Source of the DNA: a virus
Length of the DNA stretch: 27,821 nt
Direction: 5' to 3' (one strand)
IMG/VR virus record: IMGVR_UViG_3300045131_000175
Location: 1 to 27,821 of that record
In this document: piece by piece, positions 1-8,300 of the stretch
Layout: each line of letters starts with the position of its first letter
Position numbering within the stretch: the stretch's first letter is position 1
Notes under the pieces: generated by a model
The model's input: the letters and a program-made list of their open reading frames with translations, nothing else
What the model was told of the DNA's origin: nothing
Databases searched by the model: none
Translations under genes and position numbers: made by a program

Positions 1-1
1 G

Positions 2-1339
2 GTGCTTACTGGTGGATCGGTAACGACTCTATTTGCTGGAAACAATAAGATATTCAAATTAAGCGGCACAACAGTTACTGAGTTGACCTATGGCGGTGGT
101 GGTACAGCACCAACCATTAGCGCCAATAACTGGCAGTGCGCATCGTTAAATGGAGTAACGTATTTCTTTCAGTCCGGTCATGACCCAATAATTTATGACC
201 CAGCGGTTAGTTCTACAACGTACCGCCGAGTAAGTGAAAAGTCTGGTTATGCCGGTACGGTGCCACTAGGGAATATTTGTATTTCTGCGTATGGTCGCTT
301 GTGGATTGCTAACAGTACGTCAGATAAAACAACGCTAACCTTTTCTGATTTGATTGCTGGCCATATTTATACCGGCGGCTCATCAGGCACATTAAACGTC
401 AATAACGTGTGGGCTAACGGTGCTGATGAAATAACCGGCCTAGCAGCGCACAACGGCTTTTTGTTTATCTTTGGCAAGCGGCAGATTTTGGTTTATCAAG
501 GTGCGACAACACCTAGCACAATGTCGTTGTACGACACCGTGGTTGGTATTGGTTGCCAATACCGTGATTCGATTCAAAGCACCAACACAGATGTGGTGTT
601 TTTGTCCAACAGCGGTGTGCGCTCAGTTCTTAGAACCATTCAGGAAAAGTCTGCGCCATTTCGTGACTTGAGTAAGAATGTTCGTAATGACTTGATGCAG
701 TTGGTAGCAGGTGAAACACCGGCGAATATTAAAGGCGTTTATTCAGAAATAGACGCATTCTACTTATTGACGTTCCCAACGGCGGGTCAAGTTTATGTGT
801 TTGATACGCGAAATGTTATGCAGGATGGATCATCGCGGGTAACTACGTGGAACGACATTAAACCAACGGCAATGTATGCGTTACGCAATGGCGACCTATT
901 GATTGGTAAGAATGGTTACGTTGGTAAATACGGCGGGTATCTTGATGACACTAGCACGTATCGAATGCAGTATTACACCAATCATGCCGACTTAGGTGAT
1001 GTTGCTGTTACGTCGATTGTTAAGCGCATATCCATTGTTGCTATTGGCGGTTCAGACCAAGTGGTAACGATTAAATGGGGGTACGATTTTTCTGAGAACT
1101 ATTTGTCTCAGAACGTATCTGTTCCAACCCAAGGTATTTCTGAATATGGCACGGCTGAGTATGGTGCTAATGGCGTTCCTGTTGCGCAGTATGCCGGTGG
1201 TATTGTGATTCAGAATTTATTTGCTCAAGCTACTGGTTCGGGTAAAGTTTTCCAGACAGGCTATGAAGCCGAAGTGAATGGGTTTGAATTATCGATTCAA
1301 AAGATTGAAATTTTGGCCAAACGTGGCCGTATAAATTAA
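2..1339 (+). CDS. Tail hub/stabilisation protein, P22 gp10-like (5' end cut by window)
   Basis: The reading frame is open to the first base of the window, so the GTG at 2 is probably not the true start. The 445 visible residues are rich in beta strand and Gly/Ser/Thr, with repeated patterns of the form ICISAYGRLWIA, FLFIFGKRQILVYQG and LLIGKNGYVGKYGG, as in a beta-propeller-like tail hub. The composition, the visible length (P22 gp10 is about 470 aa) and the position ahead of a fibre gene and three ejection-type genes suggest the phage stabilisation/tail accessory family, which closes the portal channel after packaging. There are no catalytic motifs. The next gene starts 9 bases after the stop. 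The family call is an inference from appearance and gene order; another tail tube or hub protein is possible. Confidence 0.6.
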   Translation: MLTGGSVTTLFAGNNKIFKLSGTTVTELTYGGGGTAPTISANNWQCASLNGVTYFFQSGHDPIIYDPAVSSTTYRRVSEKSGYAGTVPLGNICISAYGRLWIANSTSDKTTLTFSDLIAGHIYTGGSSGTLNVNNVWANGADEITGLAAHNGFLFIFGKRQILVYQGATTPSTMSLYDTVVGIGCQYRDSIQSTNTDVVFLSNSGVRSVLRTIQEKSAPFRDLSKNVRNDLMQLVAGETPANIKGVYSEIDAFYLLTFPTAGQVYVFDTRNVMQDGSSRVTTWNDIKPTAMYALRNGDLLIGKNGYVGKYGGYLDDTSTYRMQYYTNHADLGDVAVTSIVKRISIVAIGGSDQVVTIKWGYDFSENYLSQNVSVPTQGISEYGTAEYGANGVPVAQYAGGIVIQNLFAQATGSGKVFQTGYEAEVNGFELSIQKIEILAKRGRIN

Positions 1340-1348
1340 GGGGCGGCA

Positions 1349-2020
1349 ATGTCTGACTATACCAAATCAACCGACTTTGCATCTAAGGACGCGCTGCCAT
1401 CAGGCAACTCGGCCAAGATTGTAAAGGGTACGGAGATTGACACAGAATTTAATAATATTGCGATTGCTGTTGCGACTAAGGCTGACTTAGCCAGCCCAGG
1501 CTTTTCTGGTAGCCCAACAGCACCAACGCAAACAACTGGCGACAATACATCTAAGTTGGCCACAACAGGGTTTGTGCAAGCTGCATTAAGCGCTCTGTAC
1601 CCTGTTGGCTCGATCTATACCAATGCGGCAGTTAGCACCAACCCTGCTACGTTACTTGGATTTGGTACATGGTCAGCGTTTGGCGCTGGTCGTGTCATGG
1701 TTGGTCTTGATGCTGGCAATGCAGCGTTCGATACAGCGCAAGAAACTGGTGGCTCTGCTGATGCGATTGTCGTTAGCCATAGTCACACGGCAACATCAAG
1801 CGTTAGCGACCCTGGCCACAACCACACAATAGGATTTCAAAATCACACAATTGACCAAAACTCCGGATCAGCAGCTCTTGCTAAACAAGGCACATCAAAC
1901 ACAAGCACCGCAAGCACAGGCATTAGTGTTAGCACTAGCATTAGTACAACAGGCTCAAGCGGAACAAACGCTAACTTGCCGCCGTACATCGTTGTTTATA
2001 TGTGGCGCAGAACGGCATGA
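1349..2020 (+). CDS. Tail fibre/needle protein with collar-type C-terminal domain
   Basis: This 223-aa protein has a GGGG-type ribosome site just ahead of its ATG. Residues about 50-76 contain the linker FSGSPTAPTQTTGDNTSKLATTGFV, a pattern very common in phage tail fibres. It is followed by ALYPVGSIYTN and a Gly/Ser/Thr-rich, His-rich stretch (SHSHTATSS, GHNHTIG) ending in LPPYIVVYMWRRT. That C-terminal arrangement is typical of the collar/baseplate receptor-tip domain of T4 gp12 and related fibres, where His residues can bind metal in a trimer. By position it corresponds to the P22 tail needle gene, but it does not look like a coiled-coil needle. The fibre-tip role is well supported; the receptor is unknown. 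The stop overlaps the next start as ATGA. Confidence 0.8.
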   Translation: MSDYTKSTDFASKDALPSGNSAKIVKGTEIDTEFNNIAIAVATKADLASPGFSGSPTAPTQTTGDNTSKLATTGFVQAALSALYPVGSIYTNAAVSTNPATLLGFGTWSAFGAGRVMVGLDAGNAAFDTAQETGGSADAIVVSHSHTATSSVSDPGHNHTIGFQNHTIDQNSGSAALAKQGTSNTSTASTGISVSTSISTTGSSGTNANLPPYIVVYMWRRTA

Positions 2021-2343
2021 GTGCAGTATTGGAAAATGTTGGCGGTGAGATTACTCACCACTTTTCAGATGGCTTGTATGCCAAGGAAGCATTCGTTCCT
2101 GCTGGCACGGCCATCATGAAACACACGCACAACTTTAGCCATCTATCTATTTTGGCCAAAGGTCGTGTTGCAGTAATGAAGGGCGACGTCATTGAAATTA
2201 TTGACGCGCCAGCGTGTATAAATATTGAAGCAAACGTAGTTCATGGCATTAAGGCCATGAGCGATTGTGTCTGGTTTTGTATCCATTCGACGGATGAAAA
2301 AGACCCGTCTAAAGTGGATGAGATTTTAATTAGAGGGGAATAG
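2017..2343 (+). CDS. Small cupin-fold protein
   Basis: The ATG at 2017 overlaps the TGA of the fibre gene (ATGA), which favours it over the in-frame GTG at 2002; the product is then 108 aa. It has the cupin signature of a metal-binding beta barrel: H36, H38 and H42 in KHTHNFSHLSILAKGRV, and a second motif with H76 in EANVVHGI. The family binds Fe, Mn, Zn or Ni and includes enzymes, sugar-binding proteins and storage proteins. Its place between a fibre gene and the ejection genes suggests a virion role or a sugar/receptor-related activity, but no substrate can be read from the sequence. The fold call is good; the function is unknown. The next gene starts 1 base after its stop. Confidence 0.7.
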   Translation: MSAVLENVGGEITHHFSDGLYAKEAFVPAGTAIMKHTHNFSHLSILAKGRVAVMKGDVIEIIDAPACINIEANVVHGIKAMSDCVWFCIHSTDEKDPSKVDEILIRGE

Positions 2344-2344
2344 T

Positions 2345-3454
2345 ATGCCAATTGTTGCCGCAGGGGTAATGGGTGGGTTGAATTTGGTTGGCGGCATGAT
2401 GGCTGCTGACTCTGCTAAAGATGCCGCACGAACATCAGCAAAAGCACAAATAGAAGCAGCACGAATTGCCGCCGAAGAAGCTCGCTTTAGGCCAGTTGGC
2501 GTTACGACGCGCTTTGGTACAAGCCAATTTGGTACAGATGCTAGTGGCCGAGTAAGTAGCGCTGGGTATACGCTATCGCCAGAACTAAAAGCCTATCAAG
2601 ATCGTTTGATGGCGTTAAGCGGTCAAGGATTGACGCAAGCCGAAGCAGCTCAAGGAATGTATCAGCCGCTAACTGGTGCAGCAACTGGCCTGTTTAATTT
2701 GGGTCAACAATACTTAGCGCAGTCGCCTGAAGCAGTTGCCGCTCAGTATATGCAAAGCCAGCAAGACTTGTTAGCGCCAAGTCGTGAGCGTCAATATGCT
2801 CAACTGCAAAATCAGTTGTTTAATACTGGCCGCGGTGGTTTGTCTGTTGGCGCAACAGGTATTCGCCCAGGCGGCGGTGCTGGCCTTGCCGCTAGTAATC
2901 CTGAATTAGAGGCGTACTACAACGCATTGGCTCAACAAGACGCTGCATTAGCTTCCCAAGCACAACAAGCAGGTCAACAACAGGTAGCTTTTGGGACAGG
3001 TTTGTTTGGCCAAGGTGCTGGATTGTTGGGTCAGTATCAAGCCGGTCAAGTAGGCGCTTTAAATCCATTTAGCACTTATATTGGCGGCGCAAGTACATTG
3101 GAAAGTTTAGGTCAGCAACCGTTAGAGTTGGGCGCTAATATTGGCGGTAGAAATGTTAATACAACAGGCGCAAATGCTTTGTTGGAGGGTGGAATTAACG
3201 CCGCAAGAACTATGCAGCAAGCTAATGCCTACAACCCATATAGCGCAGCGATACAAGGTTTTGCAAGTAATCCTTATGTTCAACAAGGCGCACGCAGCTT
3301 GTTTGGTGGAGGAAGTTCACCAACTGGTTCATATGATTTTTCATCAGTTCAGCCATCAAGAACATACGCTCCATCCCCAATGACTTCACCAGATATGTAC
3401 CGTCGCAGCGCGTTTGATTATTACCCTGGCGGCGATTACGCTGGTGCAATATAA
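2345..3454 (+). CDS. Putative internal virion/DNA-ejection protein (first of three)
   Basis: This 369-aa protein is rich in Ala, Gly and Gln. A hydrophobic glycine-rich start (PIVAAGVMGGLNLVGGMMAA) runs into an Ala-rich helix (SAKDAARTSAKAQIEAARIAAEEA). The middle consists of Gln/Ala repeats with GLFGQG/GLFNLGQQ patterns, and the C-terminus is Tyr/Ser/Pro-rich. Proteins of this composition are common in the ejectosome region of podoviruses, where they leave the virion with the DNA and help build a channel across the host envelope. It is the first of three consecutive genes whose order resembles P22 gp7-gp20-gp16. A ribosome site (GAGGGG) lies just before the start. No enzymatic motif was seen. 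The role is inferred from context and composition. Confidence 0.6.
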   Translation: MPIVAAGVMGGLNLVGGMMAADSAKDAARTSAKAQIEAARIAAEEARFRPVGVTTRFGTSQFGTDASGRVSSAGYTLSPELKAYQDRLMALSGQGLTQAEAAQGMYQPLTGAATGLFNLGQQYLAQSPEAVAAQYMQSQQDLLAPSRERQYAQLQNQLFNTGRGGLSVGATGIRPGGGAGLAASNPELEAYYNALAQQDAALASQAQQAGQQQVAFGTGLFGQGAGLLGQYQAGQVGALNPFSTYIGGASTLESLGQQPLELGANIGGRNVNTTGANALLEGGINAARTMQQANAYNPYSAAIQGFASNPYVQQGARSLFGGGSSPTGSYDFSSVQPSRTYAPSPMTSPDMYRRSAFDYYPGGDYAGAI

Positions 3455-3473
3455 AACATAAAGGACAATAATC

Positions 3474-4823
3474 ATGGCAAGCGAAATCTTAGGTCTGTTT
3501 ACATCGCCGGAGCAATACCGAGCGATGCAAGATCAGCAAACACAAAGGGAAGCGATTCAATACGCTGGTCTTACGCCGTTTCAACGTGCTGACGTTAGTT
3601 TATATAGTGGTGGCAAACAACTTGGCCAAGCTGTTGGCAGTTTGTTTGGTATGGAAGACCCACAACTGCGCAAAATATCAATGCGTCAGCAAATGCTGAC
3701 CGGTGCTGGTGGTAATCCACGTATCAATTTGAATGACCCAGGCTCTATGCTTCGTGCGGCTAATTTAGCGCAGGAGCAAGGCGATCCAGAGTTTGCTCAG
3801 TATCTTATTGGTGCAGCCAACGATCTAGCCAAGAACATAGCTGATATGCGTTCAAAGTCAGCCACCGCTGCCAAAACTGAATTGAGCATTGCTCAAGAGG
3901 AAAAGTTGCGCGAAGAACTTGGCAACCTTGGCCCAACGCCAACTAATGAGCAAGTGTTAGCGGTTGTGTCTAAATATGGTTCACCTGAGAAAATAATGGG
4001 TGTTTTGCAAGCTACTCAGACGGCGCAAGCTAATAGAGAAGCGCGCAAAGAAGAAAAGCAATTAATGCTTGATCAACGCACACAAGAATTAGCGGATAAG
4101 GCGGCTCAAAGAGAAAGAGAATTGGAAGTTGCTCACGCAAGAAGATTGGAAGAATTAAGGCAAAGAGGCGCTGATGCAAAAGATTTACAAGCACAAAGAT
4201 CGGCAGATAAGAGAGAGCTAGAAGCTCAGAGATTGGCAGACAAAAAAGAGGCAAGAGATTTAGCGGCGGCAAACAAACCATTACCCGCTGGCATTCAAAA
4301 AGCTGAAGACGCTGATTATGATGCGGCTCAAGCAGCGATTAATCTGGCCACTGATGCTGATAAATATTTGACTAGCATCAAATCCGGCAATATTAAGTTT
4401 GGTTTAAAAGACAGAATAAGCATTACAGCTCGCAGCGCACTTGGTTCAGGCGATCCAGATGTGGTAGCACGTAATGACTTTGAACGCTTTAAGACAACGC
4501 TAGTCAATGAATCATTGCGCTTAAATAAAGGTACTCAAACTGAAGGCGATGCAGCTAGAGCAGCCAAAGAATTGCAAGGTGCTGAATCTGCTGCTGATGC
4601 AGGAAAAGCGATTCAGACATTGCGCGATTTAAATGCTCGCCGTGCTGCTGATTATAAGAATACTATTGAGCGCCGTCGTGCTAACGCTAAGTTACCGATG
4701 CCTGAGATGATATTTGAGTCACCTAAGTTTGAGCCGCACGTATTCACCAATGCCGACTATGCAGCATTGCCAAAGGGTACGGTATTTATTGATGACAAGG
4801 GCGTTAGAAGGAGAAAACCATAA
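3474..4823 (+). CDS. Putative internal virion/DNA-ejection protein with long coiled coil (second of three)
   Basis: The product is 449 aa, preceded by AAAGGAC at good spacing. The N-terminal third is mixed (for example SLYSGGKQLGQAVGSLFGM). Residues about 185-270 form a long, highly charged coiled coil with near-repeats such as DLQAQRSADKRELEAQR and RLADKKEARDLAA. The C-terminal part is helical and charged and ends in GTVFIDDKGVRRRKP. Its length is close to P22 gp20 (about 470 aa) and it occupies the equivalent slot. A structural, ejected helical protein is the simplest reading; no catalytic motif was seen. The TAA stop shares its last A with the next ATG (TAATG), implying translational coupling to the third protein. 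Confidence 0.55.
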   Translation: MASEILGLFTSPEQYRAMQDQQTQREAIQYAGLTPFQRADVSLYSGGKQLGQAVGSLFGMEDPQLRKISMRQQMLTGAGGNPRINLNDPGSMLRAANLAQEQGDPEFAQYLIGAANDLAKNIADMRSKSATAAKTELSIAQEEKLREELGNLGPTPTNEQVLAVVSKYGSPEKIMGVLQATQTAQANREARKEEKQLMLDQRTQELADKAAQRERELEVAHARRLEELRQRGADAKDLQAQRSADKRELEAQRLADKKEARDLAAANKPLPAGIQKAEDADYDAAQAAINLATDADKYLTSIKSGNIKFGLKDRISITARSALGSGDPDVVARNDFERFKTTLVNESLRLNKGTQTEGDAARAAKELQGAESAADAGKAIQTLRDLNARRAADYKNTIERRRANAKLPMPEMIFESPKFEPHVFTNADYAALPKGTVFIDDKGVRRRKP

Positions 4824-6691
4824 TGGCTAAAAACGCATGGGAAGACGCTCCGGTTGTTCAGGAAGAAGCGCCACAAGTATCTACGTCAGTCTTTCAACCT
4901 TCCGTTCCCTATTCTGGTGCGGCAGAGGCTGGTCGTGCTGTAGCGCAAGGCGCTTCATTTGGCTTTGCTGACGAGATAGAGGCGGCTTTTCGTACAGGTC
5001 GAATTAGCGGCCCTCAATACGAAAAACTAAGAAATGAACTACGCGCCCAGCAAGGTCAGTTCGGCCAAGATTATCCGAACGTCAAAACACCATTGGAATT
5101 GGCTGGTGGTTTGATTGTGCCATTTGGTAGCTTACAGGCTGCAAACCGTTTAAAAACTGGCACACAAGCAATGTTAGCTGGTGAGAGATTAGGCGGCCAA
5201 ATAGCGCGTGGTACTGCTGTAGGAGCCGCTACAGGCGCTTTATCTGGCGCTGGCTATGCAACCAAGGACACCGGCGAAGAAGCTGTCAAAGGCTCTATTT
5301 TTGGCGGTGCGTTAGGCGGTACAGTTCCTGTTGCTCTTAAAGGCGCTGGAGGTGTTATTCGCAATGTCCTAAATGCTTCGGGGATTGGCGATCAACAAGT
5401 TGCATCGTCCAAGATTCTGGCTAACTATCTGCAAAAAGACAATTTAACACCTAACGAAGCAATGTCCGCATTGGATGAGCTGCGCCGCATTGGCGTACCT
5501 AATGCCACCATAGCTGATCTTGGTGAGAATCTCCGTGGCCTAGCATACAGTGCTTATGCCGTTCCATCTAAGGCCAAGACAGGCACTCAGAATTTCTTAG
5601 AGAGTCGTTTAATTGACCAGAAAAACGACGTTGTTACGGCATTGGCTAACAAAGCTGGTTTAGATGTAAATGCTAATGGCTACGAAAGATTAAATAGTTT
5701 AATTGAAGATCAAGCATTAAAGGCAAAAACAGCTTATCCAGCGGCTTATAGCAAAGACGTTTACGCTAAAGATTTTCGCAAATACATGGATCGTGATCTA
5801 TTTAAAAATGCGTACAAAGAAGCAGTTAAACGTGCTGATGCGCGTGGCGAAACTTTGCCACCATTGGATGCGTTATTAAGCGACCGCCGTGTTCCAACGG
5901 ATGTTATGCACCAACTTAAAATTGGCCTTGATCGCATTGTTGAAAAAGAAACCGACGCAATTACTGGAAAAGTTACTGGATACGGTAACGATGTTTCAAA
6001 AGCAAGAAAAGAATTTAACGATTTGCTAAAAACAAAAAATGATGCCTATCGCAAAGCCAATCTTGAATATGCTGATTCAGAAAAAATTCAAGACGCATTT
6101 CAAATGGGTCAAAAGTATCAAAAGTTAGACCCTAAAGAAGCTGCCGCAAAGATTAAAGCATTTAACCCTGCTGAAAAAGAATCCTTCCGCATGGGTATGA
6201 TGGCCGATATTAATAACCGTGCTGGCGATTTTAAAGGTGGTGACTTTACTCGCCAAGTATTTAAAAGCGACAATCAAAAGGGATTAGTTAGATTAGCTTT
6301 TGAAGATCAAAGCAAATACAACGAATTCTCTCAGTTCATCAAAGCAATTGATGAGCAAGGCAAAACTGCCAAAAAAGTTATTGGTGGCTCACCAACTGCC
6401 GAGCGCTTGGCTACTCAACAAAACGCTGGTGAGATTGCGCAAATTGCTCAGAATGCTGCGCGTGGTGATTTGCTTGGTACAACTAGAGCGTTGGCCAGTA
6501 CGTTGTTTTCTAGAGCAAAAGGCATCAGCTCTGAGTCATCCGAAGCATTGCAAAAGCGTTTATTTACGTCTAACCCTGATGAGCAACGCGCCATTTTGCA
6601 AGAATTACAGACAAGAACTCAGCGCCGACCAGTTGGCCTTTTGTCTGGTGCGGCTGCGACAGGTACGGCTACAGGAATATTAGGCGACTAA
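4823..6691 (+). CDS. Putative DNA-ejection protein, gp16-like (third of three)
   Basis: This 622-aa protein is translationally coupled to the preceding gene. Near the N-terminus is AAEAGRAVAQGASFGFADEI, a pattern recurrent in phage ejection proteins. A glycine-zipper region follows at residues about 128-175 (TAVGAATGALSGAGYATKD, IFGGALGGTVPVALKGAGG), suited to membrane insertion. A long, charged helical body comes next, and the C-terminus ends in a second Gly/Ala stretch (GLLSGAAATGTATGILGD). The length is close to P22 gp16 (about 609 aa), the last ejection protein, which enters the periplasm/inner membrane. No lytic transglycosylase or protease motif was seen. The next gene begins at the base directly after the stop. 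The role is inferred from glycine zippers and order. Confidence 0.6.
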   Translation: MAKNAWEDAPVVQEEAPQVSTSVFQPSVPYSGAAEAGRAVAQGASFGFADEIEAAFRTGRISGPQYEKLRNELRAQQGQFGQDYPNVKTPLELAGGLIVPFGSLQAANRLKTGTQAMLAGERLGGQIARGTAVGAATGALSGAGYATKDTGEEAVKGSIFGGALGGTVPVALKGAGGVIRNVLNASGIGDQQVASSKILANYLQKDNLTPNEAMSALDELRRIGVPNATIADLGENLRGLAYSAYAVPSKAKTGTQNFLESRLIDQKNDVVTALANKAGLDVNANGYERLNSLIEDQALKAKTAYPAAYSKDVYAKDFRKYMDRDLFKNAYKEAVKRADARGETLPPLDALLSDRRVPTDVMHQLKIGLDRIVEKETDAITGKVTGYGNDVSKARKEFNDLLKTKNDAYRKANLEYADSEKIQDAFQMGQKYQKLDPKEAAAKIKAFNPAEKESFRMGMMADINNRAGDFKGGDFTRQVFKSDNQKGLVRLAFEDQSKYNEFSQFIKAIDEQGKTAKKVIGGSPTAERLATQQNAGEIAQIAQNAARGDLLGTTRALASTLFSRAKGISSESSEALQKRLFTSNPDEQRAILQELQTRTQRRPVGLLSGAAATGTATGILGD

Positions 6692-7372
6692 ATGCCATTT
6701 GCGCTGATCGCAGCGGCAAATACTGCCATTGCGGCGGCAAAAGCCGGATGCAAACTTTACAAAGACATCAAGAATGCAGCCGGTGATGTAAGAGAAGTAT
6801 TGGATGATCTGAAATCGCAATTCAGCAAGATTCAGAATCCAACGAATGAACAAAAGATTCAGTTCAATGAAGAAGTACAGAAGGTTCAGAAGATAGCGAA
6901 GACTGACCCGAATGATGCGCTTGGCGACATAGGCGAACATTTGGGTAAGTTCTTAGACGCATTTGATATGATTGAAAAACTTTTTTTGCAGGAAGAACGT
7001 GATTCAAAAAAAGTATACAAGGGCGAAGAATCTATCGGTCGGCGAGCGTTGCGGCGCGTGTTGATACGAAGTCGATTGAACTCCATGTACGCCGATATAC
7101 GCACCGAAATGACGTATAACGCACCGGCTGAGTTGGGCGACTTATATACCCGCTTTGAAAAAATGTGGGGTCAGATTCAGGAAGAGCAGCGCATAGCCAA
7201 TGCGGAAGAGTTAAGAGCAATACATTTAGCCGCAGCGAAACGAAGGCGAGCTATTAGAAAGATCAAGGAAAATGCGACATGGTTTGGCGCGGTTCTGTTC
7301 GTGACCCTATGGTTAATAAGCCTCCTACTACTGATAAGGATGAGCAAGACAATATCCCTTGGGTACTATTGA
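6692..7372 (+). CDS. Helical protein with C-terminal membrane anchor, unknown function
   Basis: I do not recognise this 226-aa protein. It opens with an Ala-rich helix (ALIAAANTAIAAAKAGCKLY), continues as a charged, largely helical domain, and ends with a basic stretch (AAAKRRRAIRKIKENA). A single membrane segment at residues about 196-217 (WFGAVLFVTLWLISLLLLI) then leaves a short tail. That layout is a tail-anchored membrane protein. Its position between the ejection genes and the endolysin allows either a last ejection component or an accessory lysis/membrane protein. Its 3' end overlaps the next gene by 94 bases in another frame, and the overlap encodes membrane segments in both frames. 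There is no ribosome site in the 0-base gap, so translation probably depends on the preceding gene. Confidence 0.6.
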   Translation: MPFALIAAANTAIAAAKAGCKLYKDIKNAAGDVREVLDDLKSQFSKIQNPTNEQKIQFNEEVQKVQKIAKTDPNDALGDIGEHLGKFLDAFDMIEKLFLQEERDSKKVYKGEESIGRRALRRVLIRSRLNSMYADIRTEMTYNAPAELGDLYTRFEKMWGQIQEEQRIANAEELRAIHLAAAKRRRAIRKIKENATWFGAVLFVTLWLISLLLLIRMSKTISLGYY

Positions 7373-7572
7373 TTTGTCTAATTTCGATGGTGTTGACACT
7401 TGCCATTGCATTGCCGTTAGTTGGTTTAGCAATTATGGACGCAAACAACGCAACGAATGCGGCCATTATTGAAGTTGATAGAATGCGCAGGATACGCAAA
7501 TTATTGATGCGTGAACTAGAGGAAAAAAATGCTGACACTCAACCAACTGAAGCAACTACTACCAAGGAATAA
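7279..7572 (+). CDS. One-TM small membrane protein ahead of endolysin (holin candidate)
   Basis: This 97-aa protein starts inside the previous gene. The ATG at 7279 is preceded by AAGGAA about 10 bases upstream; the in-frame ATG at 7309 has no ribosome site, so 7279 is preferred. A hydrophilic N-terminus leads into a strong hydrophobic stretch (IPWVLLICLISMVLTLAIAL and on through PLVGLAIM, residues about 28-53) and then a charged helix (DRMRRIRKLLMRELEEK). The size, single membrane span and position directly ahead of an endolysin without a signal peptide fit a class III-type holin or antiholin. A second candidate is the two-TM protein starting at 8297. It overlaps the endolysin start by 44 bases. 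The membrane call is firm; the holin call is tentative. Confidence 0.6.
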   Translation: MVWRGSVRDPMVNKPPTTDKDEQDNIPWVLLICLISMVLTLAIALPLVGLAIMDANNATNAAIIEVDRMRRIRKLLMRELEEKNADTQPTEATTTKE

Positions 7573-8164
7573 ATATGTCGAACATTGGCATAATGCTTTG
7601 CATCAACTGCTTCCTGACTATGACATTAATACCGCTCATCGTATTGCTGCTTTTGTAGCGCAATGCAGTCATGAGTCTGGTGGCTTTACAACGCTAAAAG
7701 AAAATCTGAATTACAAGCCACAATCCCTTCGCAGACTTTTTAATAAGTATTTTCCAGATGACGCTATCGCTAACCAGTATTGTGCGCGCCCTAATAAGCA
7801 AGAGGCTATCGCAAACCGTATTTATGCTAACCGTATGGGCAATGGTGATGAGTCTAGCGGTGATGGCTACCGTTATTGTGGCCGTGGTCTTATCCAACTT
7901 ACTGGTCGGTCAAACTATCAATCCTTTGCAGATTCTATTGAGGTGGATGGTCGCCCACTAAAGATCGACGAAGTGCCAGAATACCTTGCTTGCTTCGAAG
8001 GAGCGGCGCAGAGCGCTTGCTGGTTTTGGGAGGTAAATGGATTGAATCAATGGGCAGATAAATCTGACCTAGTTACATTAACTAAGCGAATTAATGGGGG
8101 CTTAATTGGGATCGAAGATCGCAAGAAACATTATGAGCATGCTTTGCATGTCCTTGGTGCTTAG
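7529..8164 (+). CDS. Endolysin, glycoside hydrolase family 19 (chitinase-like lysozyme)
   Basis: The 211-aa product carries the GH19 layout. An early AHRIAAFVAQCSHESGGFTTL contains the candidate catalytic acid E49. LNYKPQSLRRLF follows, then the GNGDESSGDGYRYCGRG-LIQLTGRSNY block with E108 and D112, and AQSACWFWEVNGLN and TKRINGG in the C-terminal half. Phage GH19 endolysins cut the glycan strand of peptidoglycan. No signal peptide or membrane anchor is present, so release to the periplasm should need a holin. The ATG has AGAGG at good spacing and lies inside the preceding membrane-protein gene. The length is normal for single-domain phage GH19 enzymes. Its 3' end overlaps the lipoprotein gene in a different frame. 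Confidence 0.93.
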   Translation: MLTLNQLKQLLPRNKYVEHWHNALHQLLPDYDINTAHRIAAFVAQCSHESGGFTTLKENLNYKPQSLRRLFNKYFPDDAIANQYCARPNKQEAIANRIYANRMGNGDESSGDGYRYCGRGLIQLTGRSNYQSFADSIEVDGRPLKIDEVPEYLACFEGAAQSACWFWEVNGLNQWADKSDLVTLTKRINGGLIGIEDRKKHYEHALHVLGA

Positions 8165-8300
8165 TGCTTGCCAAGACCGTTTTAGGTATCCTTGCCAAGA
8201 CCCTAAAAATTGGGAGACGGCAGATTGCAAAGCGCCGATCTGCACAGCGACTGGCACTTGTCCTAGCGATGTCACGCAACCAGAAAAGGTGAAGCCATGA
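8106..8300 (+). CDS. Small Cys-rich lipoprotein in the lysis cassette
   Basis: This 64-aa product lies in a different frame over the end of the endolysin gene. The proposed TTG at 8106 follows GGGGG by 5 bases and gives a basic n-region (MGSKIARN), a hydrophobic core and the lipobox LVLSAC, so the mature lipoprotein starts at the Cys. The ATG at 8133 is the alternative (55 aa) but has no ribosome site and a poor n-region. The mature part has five further Cys in a pattern CQDP-NWETADCKAPICTATGTCP that is seen in many phage lipoproteins of unknown role. It could be an accessory outer-membrane lysis factor or superinfection protein. It is not the o-spanin, which is encoded inside Rz. The stop overlaps the next ATG (ATGA). 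Confidence 0.75.
   Translation: MGSKIARNIMSMLCMSLVLSACQDRFRYPCQDPKNWETADCKAPICTATGTCPSDVTQPEKVKP

Noticed and set aside
2002-2016. GTG start 15 bases upstream of the cupin ATG
   Set aside because: The ATG at 2017 forms a precise ATGA overlap with the upstream stop and better matches the compact layout.
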